From positions 1 through 64,000 of the forward strand of contig CBFHXF010000007.1 in assembly GCA_965659745.1 (NCBI GenBank): 64,000 bases of DNA, written 5' to 3'. The DNA comes from VMCP01 sp965659745. Its GTDB lineage: Bacteria; Bacteroidota; Bacteroidia; NS11-12g; UBA955. The notes below the pieces were generated by a model. The model was not told the DNA's origin, searched no databases, and was given only the letters and a program-made list of their open reading frames with translations. Positions 17,659-26,332 of the stretch are shown here, in pieces; position 1 is the stretch's first letter, and the number at the start of each line of letters is the position of its first letter. A program made the translations under genes and the position numbers.

Positions 17659-18792
17659 ATGAAGATTAGTAACATTGTTCTGGTTTCTTCCTTATTATAT
17701 ATAGGAAATTCAATATTTGCTCAAACAAACGACAGTGTCATTACAAAAAGCACGCATCGACAAGTACAAAAAATCACTTATCATCCCGCTAAGTATAATT
17801 ACATTTCTACACCAAGAAATTATATCAGTGGATTTGGATTAGGACTCGATTATACCAATGAAGCCTTTACTAATCGTGATCAATTAAGCTGGGACAGTTC
17901 CGAAAACTATATCAGTGGTTCCAGTGGGTTTAATATGTATGGATTGGTAATGCCCAAAGCCATACAAAGATGGAAAGAAAAATCTCCGAGTATGGGAAGT
18001 CTCAATTGGGGATTTGGTTTCAATGTAAATCAATTTCATAAATCAAGAAAAGAACGGGTGGTCATTAATACTGTTAATCAAGACAGTGCGCATACCCGAC
18101 TAGAAACAGCGAATTTCAGCTTGTATACCATGGCGCGTTACGAATGGGCATGGGGCAAAATACATCCTTTTATCGGTTTTCAAGGGGGCGTAAGCTTATT
18201 GTCTACCGATCAGGTTACCGAAACCTATATGATGATGACCGAATATGAAAGTCATAAACAAGAGAATATAACCACCAATGCGGCGTTTTATTGGGCTCCT
18301 GAAGTAGGGGTTAGATTGCGCATGAGTAATTGGGCAAGTCTGGTATTGGCGCATGAATGGAAGATGGGATCCCAAATAGAACTTGCCGATGTGAACAATA
18401 CCCAATTCAACGGTGTTGAAATGAAAGCCAACCAACAACAGGTGAATTATCAAACAGGAATGTGGAAAATCGGAATCCTTTTCGATCTAAGTACCAACCA
18501 ACGTCGAAAAGAACTCGTAAAAGAATCGTATTACGATACCACTATGGTTATGGAAGAAATACAAGAAAATAAACCTTGTCCTCCATGTCCCTGTGAAACC
18601 AAAACCACTCCCAGAACGCAACCCGTTCCCAATAAAAAGATCGATATGGAGGTAAAGCCGATGGATTCAACTCCGTTGCCCGCACCTGTTACCCCGCGCC
18701 AGTCTTCTCCAACCATTCCCAATACCATAAGACTACCGAAGAAGTCAATGCCCTCTATTGTGGTGCCTACGCCCCCAAAGAAAAAATCGTAA
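17659..18792 (+). CDS. Exported probable outer-membrane protein with Pro-rich tail, unknown
   Basis: A 377-aa protein from ATG 17659; the open frame extends 12 codons up but those overlap the promoter. The Sec signal peptide ends near IFAQ (about 22). The middle (about 50-285) is built of alternating strands with many Tyr, Trp and Gly residues, typical of a transmembrane beta barrel. The last 80 residues are a Pro/Lys/Thr-rich, presumably disordered tail with a CPPCPC cluster at about 311-316 that may form disulfides. No family name is safe. It converges with uvrA, and a 10-bp hairpin sits in the 36-base gap. Confidence 0.75.
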   Translation: MKISNIVLVSSLLYIGNSIFAQTNDSVITKSTHRQVQKITYHPAKYNYISTPRNYISGFGLGLDYTNEAFTNRDQLSWDSSENYISGSSGFNMYGLVMPKAIQRWKEKSPSMGSLNWGFGFNVNQFHKSRKERVVINTVNQDSAHTRLETANFSLYTMARYEWAWGKIHPFIGFQGGVSLLSTDQVTETYMMMTEYESHKQENITTNAAFYWAPEVGVRLRMSNWASLVLAHEWKMGSQIELADVNNTQFNGVEMKANQQQVNYQTGMWKIGILFDLSTNQRRKELVKESYYDTTMVMEEIQENKPCPPCPCETKTTPRTQPVPNKKIDMEVKPMDSTPLPAPVTPRQSSPTIPNTIRLPKKSMPSIVVPTPPKKKS

Positions 18793-18800
18793 TCATAAAT

Positions 18801-18826
18801 GGGGGAGGCTTGAATGGGCTTCCCCC
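18801..18826. terminator. Hairpin between convergent genes
   Basis: GGGGGAGGCT pairs with GGCTTCCCCC (two G-T wobbles) around a 6-base loop. There is no T-tract, so it may block transcription from both sides rather than act as a canonical terminator. Confidence 0.5.
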
Positions 18827-18828
18827 GA

Positions 18829-21666
18829 TTAAATAAATCGGCCGGTATGACTGGCTTTGCACTTTTTTACCACTTCTGGTGGACCTTCAACGATTATTTC
18901 GCCTCCGGCAGCTCCGCCTTCAGGGCCTACATCAATAAGCCAATCAGCCGTTCTTATTACATCTAAATTGTGTTCAATGACTAAAACGGTATTGCCTTTA
19001 TCTACTAAAGTCTGGAGTACAGCTAGAAGTTGGTTGATATCGTCGAAATGCAAACCCGTGGTGGGTTCGTCTAAGATGAAAAGGGTTTTCCCGGTGTCGC
19101 GCTTGCTCAACTCGGTTGAGAGCTTCACGCGCTGTGCTTCACCGCCCGACAGGGTGGTGCTACTTTGTCCGAGTGTGATATAACCCAAGCCCACATCTTG
19201 CATGGTTTTGATTTTGCGATAAATCAGCGGTACATTCTCGAAGAATTCGACCGCCTGGCTTACCGGCATTTCCAAAACATCGTAAATGCTCTTGCCTCTG
19301 TAACGAACTTCTAGAGTTTCGCGGTTGTATCGTTTGCCTTGACAAACATCGCAGGGTACTTCTACATTGGGCAAGAAATTCATTTCAATAACTTTTCTGC
19401 CGCCGCCTTTACACCCTTCACAACGACCTCCTTTTACATTGAACGAAAATCTCCCCGGCTTGTAACCGCGAATTTTACTTTCGGCCAATTGGGTAAAGAG
19501 ATTCCTTATTTCTTGAAATACCCCTACATAGGTGGCCGGATTGCTTCGTGGAGTGCGTCCAATCGGACTCTGATCGATGCGAATAACTTTATCGATCAAT
19601 TCCAAACCCGAAACTTTATCGTACGATAAGGGTCGGTGGTGCGACCCATAAATTTTGTGTTTGGCAAGAGGGTAGAGGGTTTCGTTTATTAAGGTAGATT
19701 TTCCACTTCCCGAAACGCCGGTTACACATACAAAAACGCCGAGGGGTACATGTAAATCGGTTCCTTTAAGGTTGTTTCCTTTACACCCTAAAACATGAAT
19801 GTATTCTTTTCCGGGTTTACGGCGTATTTCAGGAATCGGAATTTTTGCAGTACCATTTAAATAACTTGCGGTAACCGCACTCGATTGTAAAAATTGTTCC
19901 ACCGTTCCCGATGCTACAATTTCTCCTCCTTTTTTACCCGCAAGTGGACCTATTTCCACCAGCCAATCTGCGGCCTTCATCATGTCCTCATCGTGCTCTA
20001 CCACCAAAACGGAATTGCCGATGTCTCTCAAATCTTTCAGACTTTGTATCAGCCTCTCATTATCGCGTTGATGCAAACCAATAGAAGGCTCGTCTAAGAT
20101 ATATAAAACATTTACCAACTTCGAACCTATCTGCGTGGCCAAACGAATGCGCTGGGCTTCACCGCCACTCAGGGTTTTGGCTGGGGAATGAAGCGATAAA
20201 TATCCCAATCCCACACCCGATAAAAATGAAATTCGATTGCGGATTTCTTTGAGTAATTCCGTGGCAATGATTTTCTGCCTATCCGTTAATCTCGCCTCTA
20301 CGTCGCGCAACCAAATTTCGAGATCGGAAATATTCATGCGAGCCAGGTCCGAAATACTTTTTTTGTCGATTTTAAAGTGTAAGGATTCCTTTTTCAAACG
20401 GTCGCCGTTGCACACCGGACATGAAATTTCATGAACAAATTCTTCCGCCCATTCCCGCATTTTATCATCGTCTGATTCGAAATAGGAATCCGAAACAATA
20501 TTGATTACGCCTTTAAAATAGGTTTCATATTTGTGCCCTCCCCATTTGTCGCCCTTCATCACAATATCTATCGCCTCTTCATCGCCGTACAAAATGGCAT
20601 TCAATTGCTTTTCAGTAAGCTTATCTACAGTATCGGCTAATGAAAAACCGTACTTTTTAGCAATCACCCGAAGTTGTTGGAAGGTCCAATTTTCGCGGTA
20701 TTCCCCCAAAGGAATAATAGCGCCTTTGTTAATGGATTTGCTTCTATCGGGGATGATGTATTCTAAATTGATTTCAGATTTAATGCCAATTCCTTCGCAA
20801 TTTTCACATGCGCCATAAGGCGAATTAAAAGAGAACGAGTTAGGTTGCGGTTCTTGATAACTCAAACCCGAAACCGGATCCATTAAAAATTTACTAAAGG
20901 GATGCAAAACCCCTTCTTCATCAATTACCGTAACATATCCTTCACCCACTTTTAAGGCGGTTGCCAAACTGTCTTGCAATCTTTTTGGGGCACTCGGCTT
21001 TACCTCTAAACGGTCAATTACGATGTCGATATCGTGAATCTTATACCGGTCTAACATCATTCCGGTGGTAATATCCATCATTTCTTTGTCTACCACCACT
21101 TTGTTATAACCGCGCTTTTTTATCTGCTCAAATAGCTCCCTATAATGTCCTTTTCTCGATTTAATTACCGGAGCCGTTAAAACGATCTTTTGATTTTCGT
21201 ACGTTTCTAAAATTTTCTGATAAATCTGCTCCTCCGAATACCGAACCATTTTCTCACCTGTAACATAACTGTAGGCTTCGGCCGCACGGGCATACAAAAG
21301 GCGAAGAAAATCGTAAACCTCGGTAACCGTTCCTACCGTACTTCTCGGATTCCGTGAAACGGTTTTCTGTTCAATCGCAATAACCGGCGATAGCCCTTTA
21401 ACCTTATCTACGTCTGGCCTTTTCATGTCGCCCACAAACTGACGTGCGTAGGCTGAAAATGTCTCTAAATACCGCCTTTGTCCCTCTGCAAACAAGGTGT
21501 CAAAGGCTAAAGAACTCTTTCCAGACCCCGATAATCCAGTAAAAACAACCAAGGAATTTCTAGGAATTACCAAATCGATATCCTTAAGGTTGTGTTCCCG
21601 GGCACCTTGCACAATAATTACTTTTTCACTGTCAGGTTGATTGATATTTTGAGGCCTCTGGGTCAT
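18829..21666 (-). CDS. uvrA: UvrABC excinuclease subunit A
   Basis: Damage-sensing ATPase of nucleotide excision repair; the dimer loads UvrB at bulky lesions. The 945-aa chain has two ABC modules with Walker A GLSGSGKSSLAFDT (near residue 43) and GVSGSGKSTLINET (near 650), and two LSGGEAQR signatures. It also has zinc-binding CPVCNGDRLK and CEGCKGGG...CDVC clusters. ATG 21666 is preferred to the TTG three codons upstream, because the TATTTTTG promoter element overlaps that TTG and ends only 6 bases before the ATG. The mRNA should therefore be leaderless. No LexA-type box is evident. Confidence 0.97.
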   Translation of the reverse strand: MTQRPQNINQPDSEKVIIVQGAREHNLKDIDLVIPRNSLVVFTGLSGSGKSSLAFDTLFAEGQRRYLETFSAYARQFVGDMKRPDVDKVKGLSPVIAIEQKTVSRNPRSTVGTVTEVYDFLRLLYARAAEAYSYVTGEKMVRYSEEQIYQKILETYENQKIVLTAPVIKSRKGHYRELFEQIKKRGYNKVVVDKEMMDITTGMMLDRYKIHDIDIVIDRLEVKPSAPKRLQDSLATALKVGEGYVTVIDEEGVLHPFSKFLMDPVSGLSYQEPQPNSFSFNSPYGACENCEGIGIKSEINLEYIIPDRSKSINKGAIIPLGEYRENWTFQQLRVIAKKYGFSLADTVDKLTEKQLNAILYGDEEAIDIVMKGDKWGGHKYETYFKGVINIVSDSYFESDDDKMREWAEEFVHEISCPVCNGDRLKKESLHFKIDKKSISDLARMNISDLEIWLRDVEARLTDRQKIIATELLKEIRNRISFLSGVGLGYLSLHSPAKTLSGGEAQRIRLATQIGSKLVNVLYILDEPSIGLHQRDNERLIQSLKDLRDIGNSVLVVEHDEDMMKAADWLVEIGPLAGKKGGEIVASGTVEQFLQSSAVTASYLNGTAKIPIPEIRRKPGKEYIHVLGCKGNNLKGTDLHVPLGVFVCVTGVSGSGKSTLINETLYPLAKHKIYGSHHRPLSYDKVSGLELIDKVIRIDQSPIGRTPRSNPATYVGVFQEIRNLFTQLAESKIRGYKPGRFSFNVKGGRCEGCKGGGRKVIEMNFLPNVEVPCDVCQGKRYNRETLEVRYRGKSIYDVLEMPVSQAVEFFENVPLIYRKIKTMQDVGLGYITLGQSSTTLSGGEAQRVKLSTELSKRDTGKTLFILDEPTTGLHFDDINQLLAVLQTLVDKGNTVLVIEHNLDVIRTADWLIDVGPEGGAAGGEIIVEGPPEVVKKCKASHTGRFI

Positions 21667-21672
21667 AAATCG

Positions 21673-21680
21673 CAAAAATA
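21673..21680 (-). promoter_or_regulatory. uvrA -7 element TATTTTTG
   Basis: Perfect TAnnTTTG on the minus strand, with 6 bases between its last G and the uvrA ATG. This predicts a leaderless transcript. Confidence 0.6.
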
Positions 21681-21764
21681 CGAAAGAATGAGCCCTTTAC
21701 TTACATATTCCGTCGATATTTACCACTTTAAAGACTAATCAATCGCGTATTATCCGAAACATCG

Positions 21765-21772
21765 TATTTTTG
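21765..21772 (+). promoter_or_regulatory. -7 element TATTTTTG for the GT22-like gene
   Basis: Perfect TAnnTTTG with exactly 6 bases to GTG 21779, the same geometry as uvrA. It overlaps the upstream in-frame TTG at 21770, which argues against that codon as the start. Confidence 0.55.
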
Positions 21773-21778
21773 TCCGTC

Positions 21779-23356
21779 GTGTGGAATTCAATCAATCGCT
21801 ATTATCAATCGCATCCGCTTAGAAGTATACTCCTCGTCGGACTCCTTTTTAGGTTATTAGCTGTTATATTTTCTAAGGGTTATGCGTTTACAGACGACCA
21901 TTATTTCGTTATCGAAGAAGCCCAACAATGGATTTTTCAAAGCCATGAACCCCGCTCATTTTTCAACCCCAATATCATTCTAGAAGACCGACTTTCACAT
22001 GGAGCCCTCTATACAACCCTGCATTATACACTGTTTCAAATTTATAGATTAATCGGCTTTGATGACCCCATGAACATCATGCTCAGCGTGCGTTTTATGC
22101 ATGCCTTGTACAGTTTATGGATTATTATTCTAGGATATAAAATTGCCCGTCACTGGGGAAGCCCAAAAACAGCGCTCCAAATAGCATGGATATTGTCATT
22201 GGCCTGGTTTATGCCGTTTTTATCTGTGCGAAATCTGGTGGAAGTAGTATGCATTCCGCCCTTAATGGGAGCTACGCTATTATTTCTTAAAAACAATAAA
22301 AAAGCCTTTTTTGGGGCCGGACTTTTAGCAGCGCTTGCTTTTTCCTTGCGTTTTCAGACCGTTTTGTTTTCCGGAATGTTCGGATTGATCCTACTTTGGC
22401 AATTGCGATGGCGCGATGCCATTACTTTACTTCTGGGATTTGGAACCGGAAGCGTGGTATTATTGGGAGGTTTGGACTTCCTGCTCTTTGGCACTCCCTT
22501 TTATGAATTGATTTCCTATGTAGCATACAATGCTACCCATGCGGGAGAATATCCCAACGGACCATGGTACCAATATATTGGAGTGATTTTGGGTATGTTT
22601 TTGATTTTTCCAGCCGCTAATTGGCTCATGGCCTCGGCCCTGAAATTCAGAACCTACGCCGTTCTTTTATTTCCCACGTTAGTATTTTTATTATTTCATT
22701 CCTATTTCCCAAACAAACAAGAACGCTTTATTTTACCCGTAATTCCATTTTTGATTATGGCTGGGGTATTGGCTTGGAATCAATATGTTGAATTCAAAAA
22801 ATCAGATAAAATCAACCGTTGGAATCGATTTTCAATGAAATTCTTCTGGATTTTAAACACACCTCTGCTATTCGGATTGTCTTTGGCGTCTACCCGCACC
22901 GCCAAAATGGATGCCATGTATTTTTTGTATCAACAAAGAGATGCCACCCATTTTGCTATTGAATCTACCCACCGCGATTACATGGAATTTATGCCCCGAT
23001 TTTATGGTAATTTTTGGTCGCCCTACCAACATATTTTGCCCAATTGTGAAGCGCCCTGTTTTTTTGATTCTGTTGCCCATGGCGTTCACCCATTTCCCAA
23101 TTATATACTGTTTTTCGATGAGGAAAATTTAACAGAAAGAGTGGAAAAGGTGCAGTCTATTGTTGATTTAGATTACGTCGAAAAAATAGAATCGTCTTGG
23201 TTGGATCGACTCATTCCCAAGTTAAATCCCATAGTGAAAAGTCAAAAAATATTCGTGTACAAGGTGAAGGGCATTTTGGAAGACCGACTACCAGCTTCCT
23301 CCGGCACCACCTCCGTTAAAGCCGCCACCGCCGCCGAAACCACCGAATCCTCCTGA
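21779..23356 (+). CDS. GT22-like polytopic mannosyltransferase (GT-C fold)
   Basis: A multi-pass inner-membrane protein (about 525 aa, roughly ten hydrophobic segments) resembling the GPI/ALG mannosyltransferase family that uses polyprenyl-phosphate sugars. The first outward loop carries an acidic cluster (FTDDHYFVIEEAQQW, about 37-51) where GT-C enzymes keep their catalytic Asp/Glu. Later landmarks are SVRNLVEVVCIPPL, FSLRFQTVLFSG and the family-typical FPNKQERFILPVIPF. The acceptor is unknown; O-glycan or envelope glycolipid are both possible. GTG 21779 is chosen from promoter geometry. The last 69 bases are antisense to the Gly-rich end of the convergent TPM gene, so the C-terminal Ser/Thr/Ala-rich tail is probably not functional sequence. 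Confidence 0.8.
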   Translation: MWNSINRYYQSHPLRSILLVGLLFRLLAVIFSKGYAFTDDHYFVIEEAQQWIFQSHEPRSFFNPNIILEDRLSHGALYTTLHYTLFQIYRLIGFDDPMNIMLSVRFMHALYSLWIIILGYKIARHWGSPKTALQIAWILSLAWFMPFLSVRNLVEVVCIPPLMGATLLFLKNNKKAFFGAGLLAALAFSLRFQTVLFSGMFGLILLWQLRWRDAITLLLGFGTGSVVLLGGLDFLLFGTPFYELISYVAYNATHAGEYPNGPWYQYIGVILGMFLIFPAANWLMASALKFRTYAVLLFPTLVFLLFHSYFPNKQERFILPVIPFLIMAGVLAWNQYVEFKKSDKINRWNRFSMKFFWILNTPLLFGLSLASTRTAKMDAMYFLYQQRDATHFAIESTHRDYMEFMPRFYGNFWSPYQHILPNCEAPCFFDSVAHGVHPFPNYILFFDEENLTERVEKVQSIVDLDYVEKIESSWLDRLIPKLNPIVKSQKIFVYKVKGILEDRLPASSGTTSVKAATAAETTESS

Positions 23357-24049
23357 GCTTCCGCCGCCACCAAATCCACCGCCAAACCCACTTCCCCCAA
23401 AGAAAATAGGAGGGGTGTAAAATCCTCGGCGAGAATAACCGCCGCCGCCGCCTCTTCTCACGAAAAGTAGATAAAACAGCAAGAATAATAGGATCGGGGC
23501 CAGCACCGATAGCACCGATTCGGTCTTTTTATTAGATTTATTCCGACCTTTAAATTCTCCTTTTACGGCTATGGCCAACGCATAAACGGTTTCGCGAACG
23601 GCATTGTAATAATCTCCAGTTTTTAAATAAGGCACGAGAGATTTACGGCCGATATCGCCGACTATTCCGTCGGTAAGTTTGCCTTGTGTTTTGTCGGCCG
23701 TGATGATGTGGTATTTGCGGCCCCCAATGTTCAGATAGACCAAAATACCATTATTTACCCCCTTGTCGCCAATTTGCCAAGCCCGAGAAATGAACATGGC
23801 CCGGTCAAATGCATCGTATTCGCTGTTAGCCTCTAAGACTACTGCAATTTGAACTCCTACAGAATCTTGAAAGTCGCTCAATAAGCGATTGAGCATGCGT
23901 TCTTCGCTAGGTTCTAAAACATCGGCATAGTCGTTCAAGAAATTGGTATATTTCGGAACCTCCTGTTTTGCCGATAGCCAATTTAAACCCGCAAGCAGAC
24001 CAAAAAGGAGTAAGACGTATTTAGTAAATTTTGTTTTTGGTAACTTCAT
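23288..24049 (-). CDS. TPM-domain membrane protein with Gly-rich tail (YgcG type)
   Basis: A 253-aa protein: signal or anchor segment (about 9-27), TPM domain (about 30-155) with YTNFLNDYADVLEPSEERML and VQIAVVLEANSEYDAF, a membrane helix (about 185-203), then a long Gly/Phe-rich tail (about 205-253). TPM proteins of this layout are periplasmic and occur next to LemA; members in plants and bacteria have been linked to photosystem repair or phosphatase activity, but no function is secure here. The start at ATG 24049 overlaps the end of the preceding TPM gene by 29 bases; other in-frame ATGs lie at 24061 and 24073. Last gene of lipB-lemA-TPM-TPM. Confidence 0.85.
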   Translation of the reverse strand: MKLPKTKFTKYVLLLFGLLAGLNWLSAKQEVPKYTNFLNDYADVLEPSEERMLNRLLSDFQDSVGVQIAVVLEANSEYDAFDRAMFISRAWQIGDKGVNNGILVYLNIGGRKYHIITADKTQGKLTDGIVGDIGRKSLVPYLKTGDYYNAVRETVYALAIAVKGEFKGRNKSNKKTESVLSVLAPILLFLLFYLLFVRRGGGGGYSRRGFYTPPIFFGGSGFGGGFGGGGSSGGFGGFGGGGGFNGGGAGGSW

Positions 24050-24488
24050 TTGATAATTCATTCGGGTTTTCATCGCTTGGGGCGAAATATTTCGACAATT
24101 GCTTGCCAACTACATGTACCCCTTTAATTATGCCATCGGTAATAGAGCCGGTTTTGATGTTTCGAATAATTTCGTCTTTTACCGCTTCCCAAAACTCAGT
24201 TCCAACGTGTTTGTGGATACCTTCATCACCGATAACCGCTATTTCATGTTTGCGCAAACGCAGAAAGATGAGCACACCATTACGATTTTCGGTTTTGTGC
24301 ATTTCTAAGGCCTCGAATACTTTTTGAGCTTCCTCCAGTAGAGGTAACTTCGAGCCGCAAACCGTGTAATGTACTCTGATTTCAGCAGATGTGATTTCTT
24401 CCGCCTCGGCAATCGCTTCCACTACGCGAGCCGTTTCTATTTGACCCGCAGGCGAAAATTTTTGCAATCCCTTGATACCGAACAACAT
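24021..24488 (-). CDS. Soluble TPM-domain protein
   Basis: A 155-aa TPM-domain protein without signal peptide or membrane helix, so probably cytoplasmic. The domain core shows AIAEAEEITSAEIRVHYTV (about 28-46), NGVLIFLRLRKHEIAVIGDEGI (about 75-96) and TDGIIKGVHVVGKQLSKYF. It pairs with the membrane TPM gene downstream. ATG 24488 lies 4 bases after the lemA stop; a GTG six codons earlier would overlap lemA. A LemA gene followed by a soluble and a membrane TPM gene is a recurrent Bacteroidota trio. Confidence 0.85.
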   Translation of the reverse strand: MLFGIKGLQKFSPAGQIETARVVEAIAEAEEITSAEIRVHYTVCGSKLPLLEEAQKVFEALEMHKTENRNGVLIFLRLRKHEIAVIGDEGIHKHVGTEFWEAVKDEIIRNIKTGSITDGIIKGVHVVGKQLSKYFAPSDENPNELSNEVTKNKIY

Positions 24489-24492
24489 TGAA

Positions 24493-25092
24493 TTATTCGT
24501 AAACACTGTCTAAGTCAGGAGCGTTTTCCATGCCTTCAGCGGCCGAGAATCCAGAGCGTTTTTCAAATCCGAACATTCCCGCTAGAATATTATTAGGGAA
24601 ACGACGCACCTTTTTATTGTAAATGGCAACCGCTTCGTTAAAGTCAGTTCGAGCCGTACTGATGCGATTTTCAGTGCCTGCAATTTCGTCGTTCAACTTC
24701 TGAAATTGGGGAATGGATTTCAAATCAGGGTATTTTTCAACTACCACCATCAAACGGGAAAGTGTTCCGTTCAGTTTAGATTGGGCTGCCTCAAATTGCT
24801 TGATATTATCGGCATTCAATTTACTGGCATCGATATTCATGCTGGTAGCAGACGCACGGGCAGAAACTACTTCTTTTAGGATGTTTTCTTCTGTTTTAGC
24901 CGCTTTAACTACGGTTTTTGCCAAGTTCAAAATCAAATCGCCACGACGTTGATACTGTGTCTCCACATTATTCCAAGCTTTTTCTACGTCTTCGTCGGTG
25001 CCCACCATACCATTATAGGTACTGCAACCCACTCCAAAAAACAATACAAATACGCCAATTACGGCAAACAAGATAAGATTACTGCGTTTCAT
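24493..25092 (-). CDS. lemA: LemA family lipoprotein
   Basis: A 199-aa protein with a hydrophobic N-terminus and lipobox (FFGVGCS), so it is membrane-anchored, followed by the long LemA helical bundle. Signature stretches are AWNNVETQYQRRGDLILNL (about 39-57), SRLMVVVEKYPDLKSIPQF, and TARTDFNEAVAIYNKKVRRFP. LemA proteins have a short exposed N-terminus and a helical body; their role is unsettled. Its ATG overlaps the lipB stop as ATGA, so translation is probably coupled. The soluble TPM gene follows after 4 bases. Confidence 0.92.
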   Translation of the reverse strand: MKRSNLILFAVIGVFVLFFGVGCSTYNGMVGTDEDVEKAWNNVETQYQRRGDLILNLAKTVVKAAKTEENILKEVVSARASATSMNIDASKLNADNIKQFEAAQSKLNGTLSRLMVVVEKYPDLKSIPQFQKLNDEIAGTENRISTARTDFNEAVAIYNKKVRRFPNNILAGMFGFEKRSGFSAAEGMENAPDLDSVYE

Positions 25093-25763
25093 AAAAATTG
25101 TAATTCAAATATACGTTCAAATGCCATTCTCATTTTAAGATTTACTTCAAAGAAATCAATTTCTTCGTTCAATTCTTTGGAAATACTGGTTACCGCCTTA
25201 TCTGGAATTCCACAAGGTACAATATGATGGAACATAGCCAAGTCTGTATTCACATTTAAGGCCAAGCCATGCATGGTTACATACCGACTGCTTTTTATGC
25301 CAATGGCAGCAATTTTTCTTTCTTGCAAACCCTCAATATCGAGCCAAACGCCTATGCGGTCGCTTATTGTACCGGCCTTGATGCCGTATTGAGCCACGAC
25401 TTCTACAATACAGGCTTCAACGCGCGCTACATATTGCTTGATGCCTACATTCAATTGCTCTAAATCAAAAATTGGATATACGACCAATTGTCCGGGACCG
25501 TGATACGTAATATCCCCTCCACGCTCAATCTCAAAAACGTCTGCTCCTAAACGCTTTAACATATCAGGAGTAGCCAACAAGTGGTTCTTTTTTGCATGCT
25601 TTCCAAAGGTATACACATGGGGATGTTCAACGAAAATCAGATGCATGGGTACGCTAACGCCCTGGCGCTTCGCTTCAATCATCTCAGCAAATAGGCGTTG
25701 CTGTAATTCCCAAACCTCTTTGTATGAAACGCGACCCAATTGGTGAAATTCGCAAATATTCAT
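25089..25763 (-). CDS. lipB: Octanoyl-[ACP]:protein N-octanoyltransferase
   Basis: Transfers octanoate from acyl-carrier protein to the lipoyl domains of E2 and GcvH as the first step of lipoate synthesis; the lipoylated E2 in this window is a likely client. The 224-aa protein has the RGGDITYHGPGQLVVYPI motif (81-98), the catalytic Lys157 in AIGIKSSRYVTMHG and the acyl-thioester Cys184 in VPCGI. ATG 25763 is preceded by TAACTTTG only 4 bases away, again a near-leaderless arrangement. It heads the operon lipB-lemA-TPM-TPM. Confidence 0.95.
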   Translation of the reverse strand: MNICEFHQLGRVSYKEVWELQQRLFAEMIEAKRQGVSVPMHLIFVEHPHVYTFGKHAKKNHLLATPDMLKRLGADVFEIERGGDITYHGPGQLVVYPIFDLEQLNVGIKQYVARVEACIVEVVAQYGIKAGTISDRIGVWLDIEGLQERKIAAIGIKSSRYVTMHGLALNVNTDLAMFHHIVPCGIPDKAVTSISKELNEEIDFFEVNLKMRMAFERIFELQFL

Positions 25764-25767
25764 TGAG

Positions 25768-25775
25768 CAAAGTTA
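25768..25775 (-). promoter_or_regulatory. lipB -7 element TAACTTTG
   Basis: TAnnTTTG match on the minus strand ending 4 bases before the lipB ATG. Confidence 0.55.
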
Positions 25776-25875
25776 CATTGCTTTTATGGCTTCTCTTTTC
25801 GGGGGAAGTATTTTTGTGAGCCAAAATCAAATTATCACTTACTGTAAACTTGAACGCCTGTAACCCGAAACAAAA

Positions 25876-26316
25876 ATGAATACGAACAAAAAGATTCCCA
25901 AGAGAGCTCAAGGACAAATTGCCGAGAAACAAGCAGAAGTGTGGTTTCGTAGAAATGGATACCAGATAAAACACATCAATTGGTACCATAATCATAAAGA
26001 AATCGATTTAGTTGTGGAAAATTCGAAATGCCGGGTGTTTGTGGAAGTGAAATTTAATAATGCCAATTCCATAAATTTTCCAGAGGCTAAAATCAACAAA
26101 CAAAAACAACAATTTTTACAGCAATGTGCACGTTCTTATCAATATGAATTCCCTAGTAATAAACCGCTTCGATTCGATATTATTGCCATTACACAAAGTC
26201 CGTTCTCTCACCAAATTTACCATGTGAAAGACGCTTTTTTTGGCCGACATTCGTACAAAAGATCGGGTCGTTTGTCTCATTTTTGCGACATAGATTTTAA
26301 TCTCAAACGCTTTTAG
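25876..26316 (+). CDS. yraN: UPF0102 / YraN-family nuclease-fold protein
   Basis: A 146-aa protein with the PD-(D/E)XK-like fold of the UPF0102 family. The arrangement is typical: RAQGQIAEKQAEVWFRRNGY (about 10-29), the acidic site EIDLVV (about 43-48) and VFVEVKF (about 55-61), giving the E/D and E-x-K catalytic set. Its role is not settled; a link to DNA processing or cell-wall partners has been suggested for relatives. It is somewhat longer than the common 115-125 aa because of the C-terminal extension. It is divergent from lipB, and the M43 protease gene follows with its own promoter. Confidence 0.88.
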   Translation: MNTNKKIPKRAQGQIAEKQAEVWFRRNGYQIKHINWYHNHKEIDLVVENSKCRVFVEVKFNNANSINFPEAKINKQKQQFLQQCARSYQYEFPSNKPLRFDIIAITQSPFSHQIYHVKDAFFGRHSYKRSGRLSHFCDIDFNLKRF

Positions 26317-26318
26317 TC

Positions 26319-26326
26319 TTACTTTG
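26319..26326 (+). promoter_or_regulatory. -7-like element TTACTTTG for the M43 protease
   Basis: One mismatch to TAnnTTTG, with 6 bases between its last G and ATG 26333. The element overlaps the in-frame TTG at 26324, ruling that start out if the promoter is real. Confidence 0.5.
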
Positions 26327-26332
26327 CACCCA

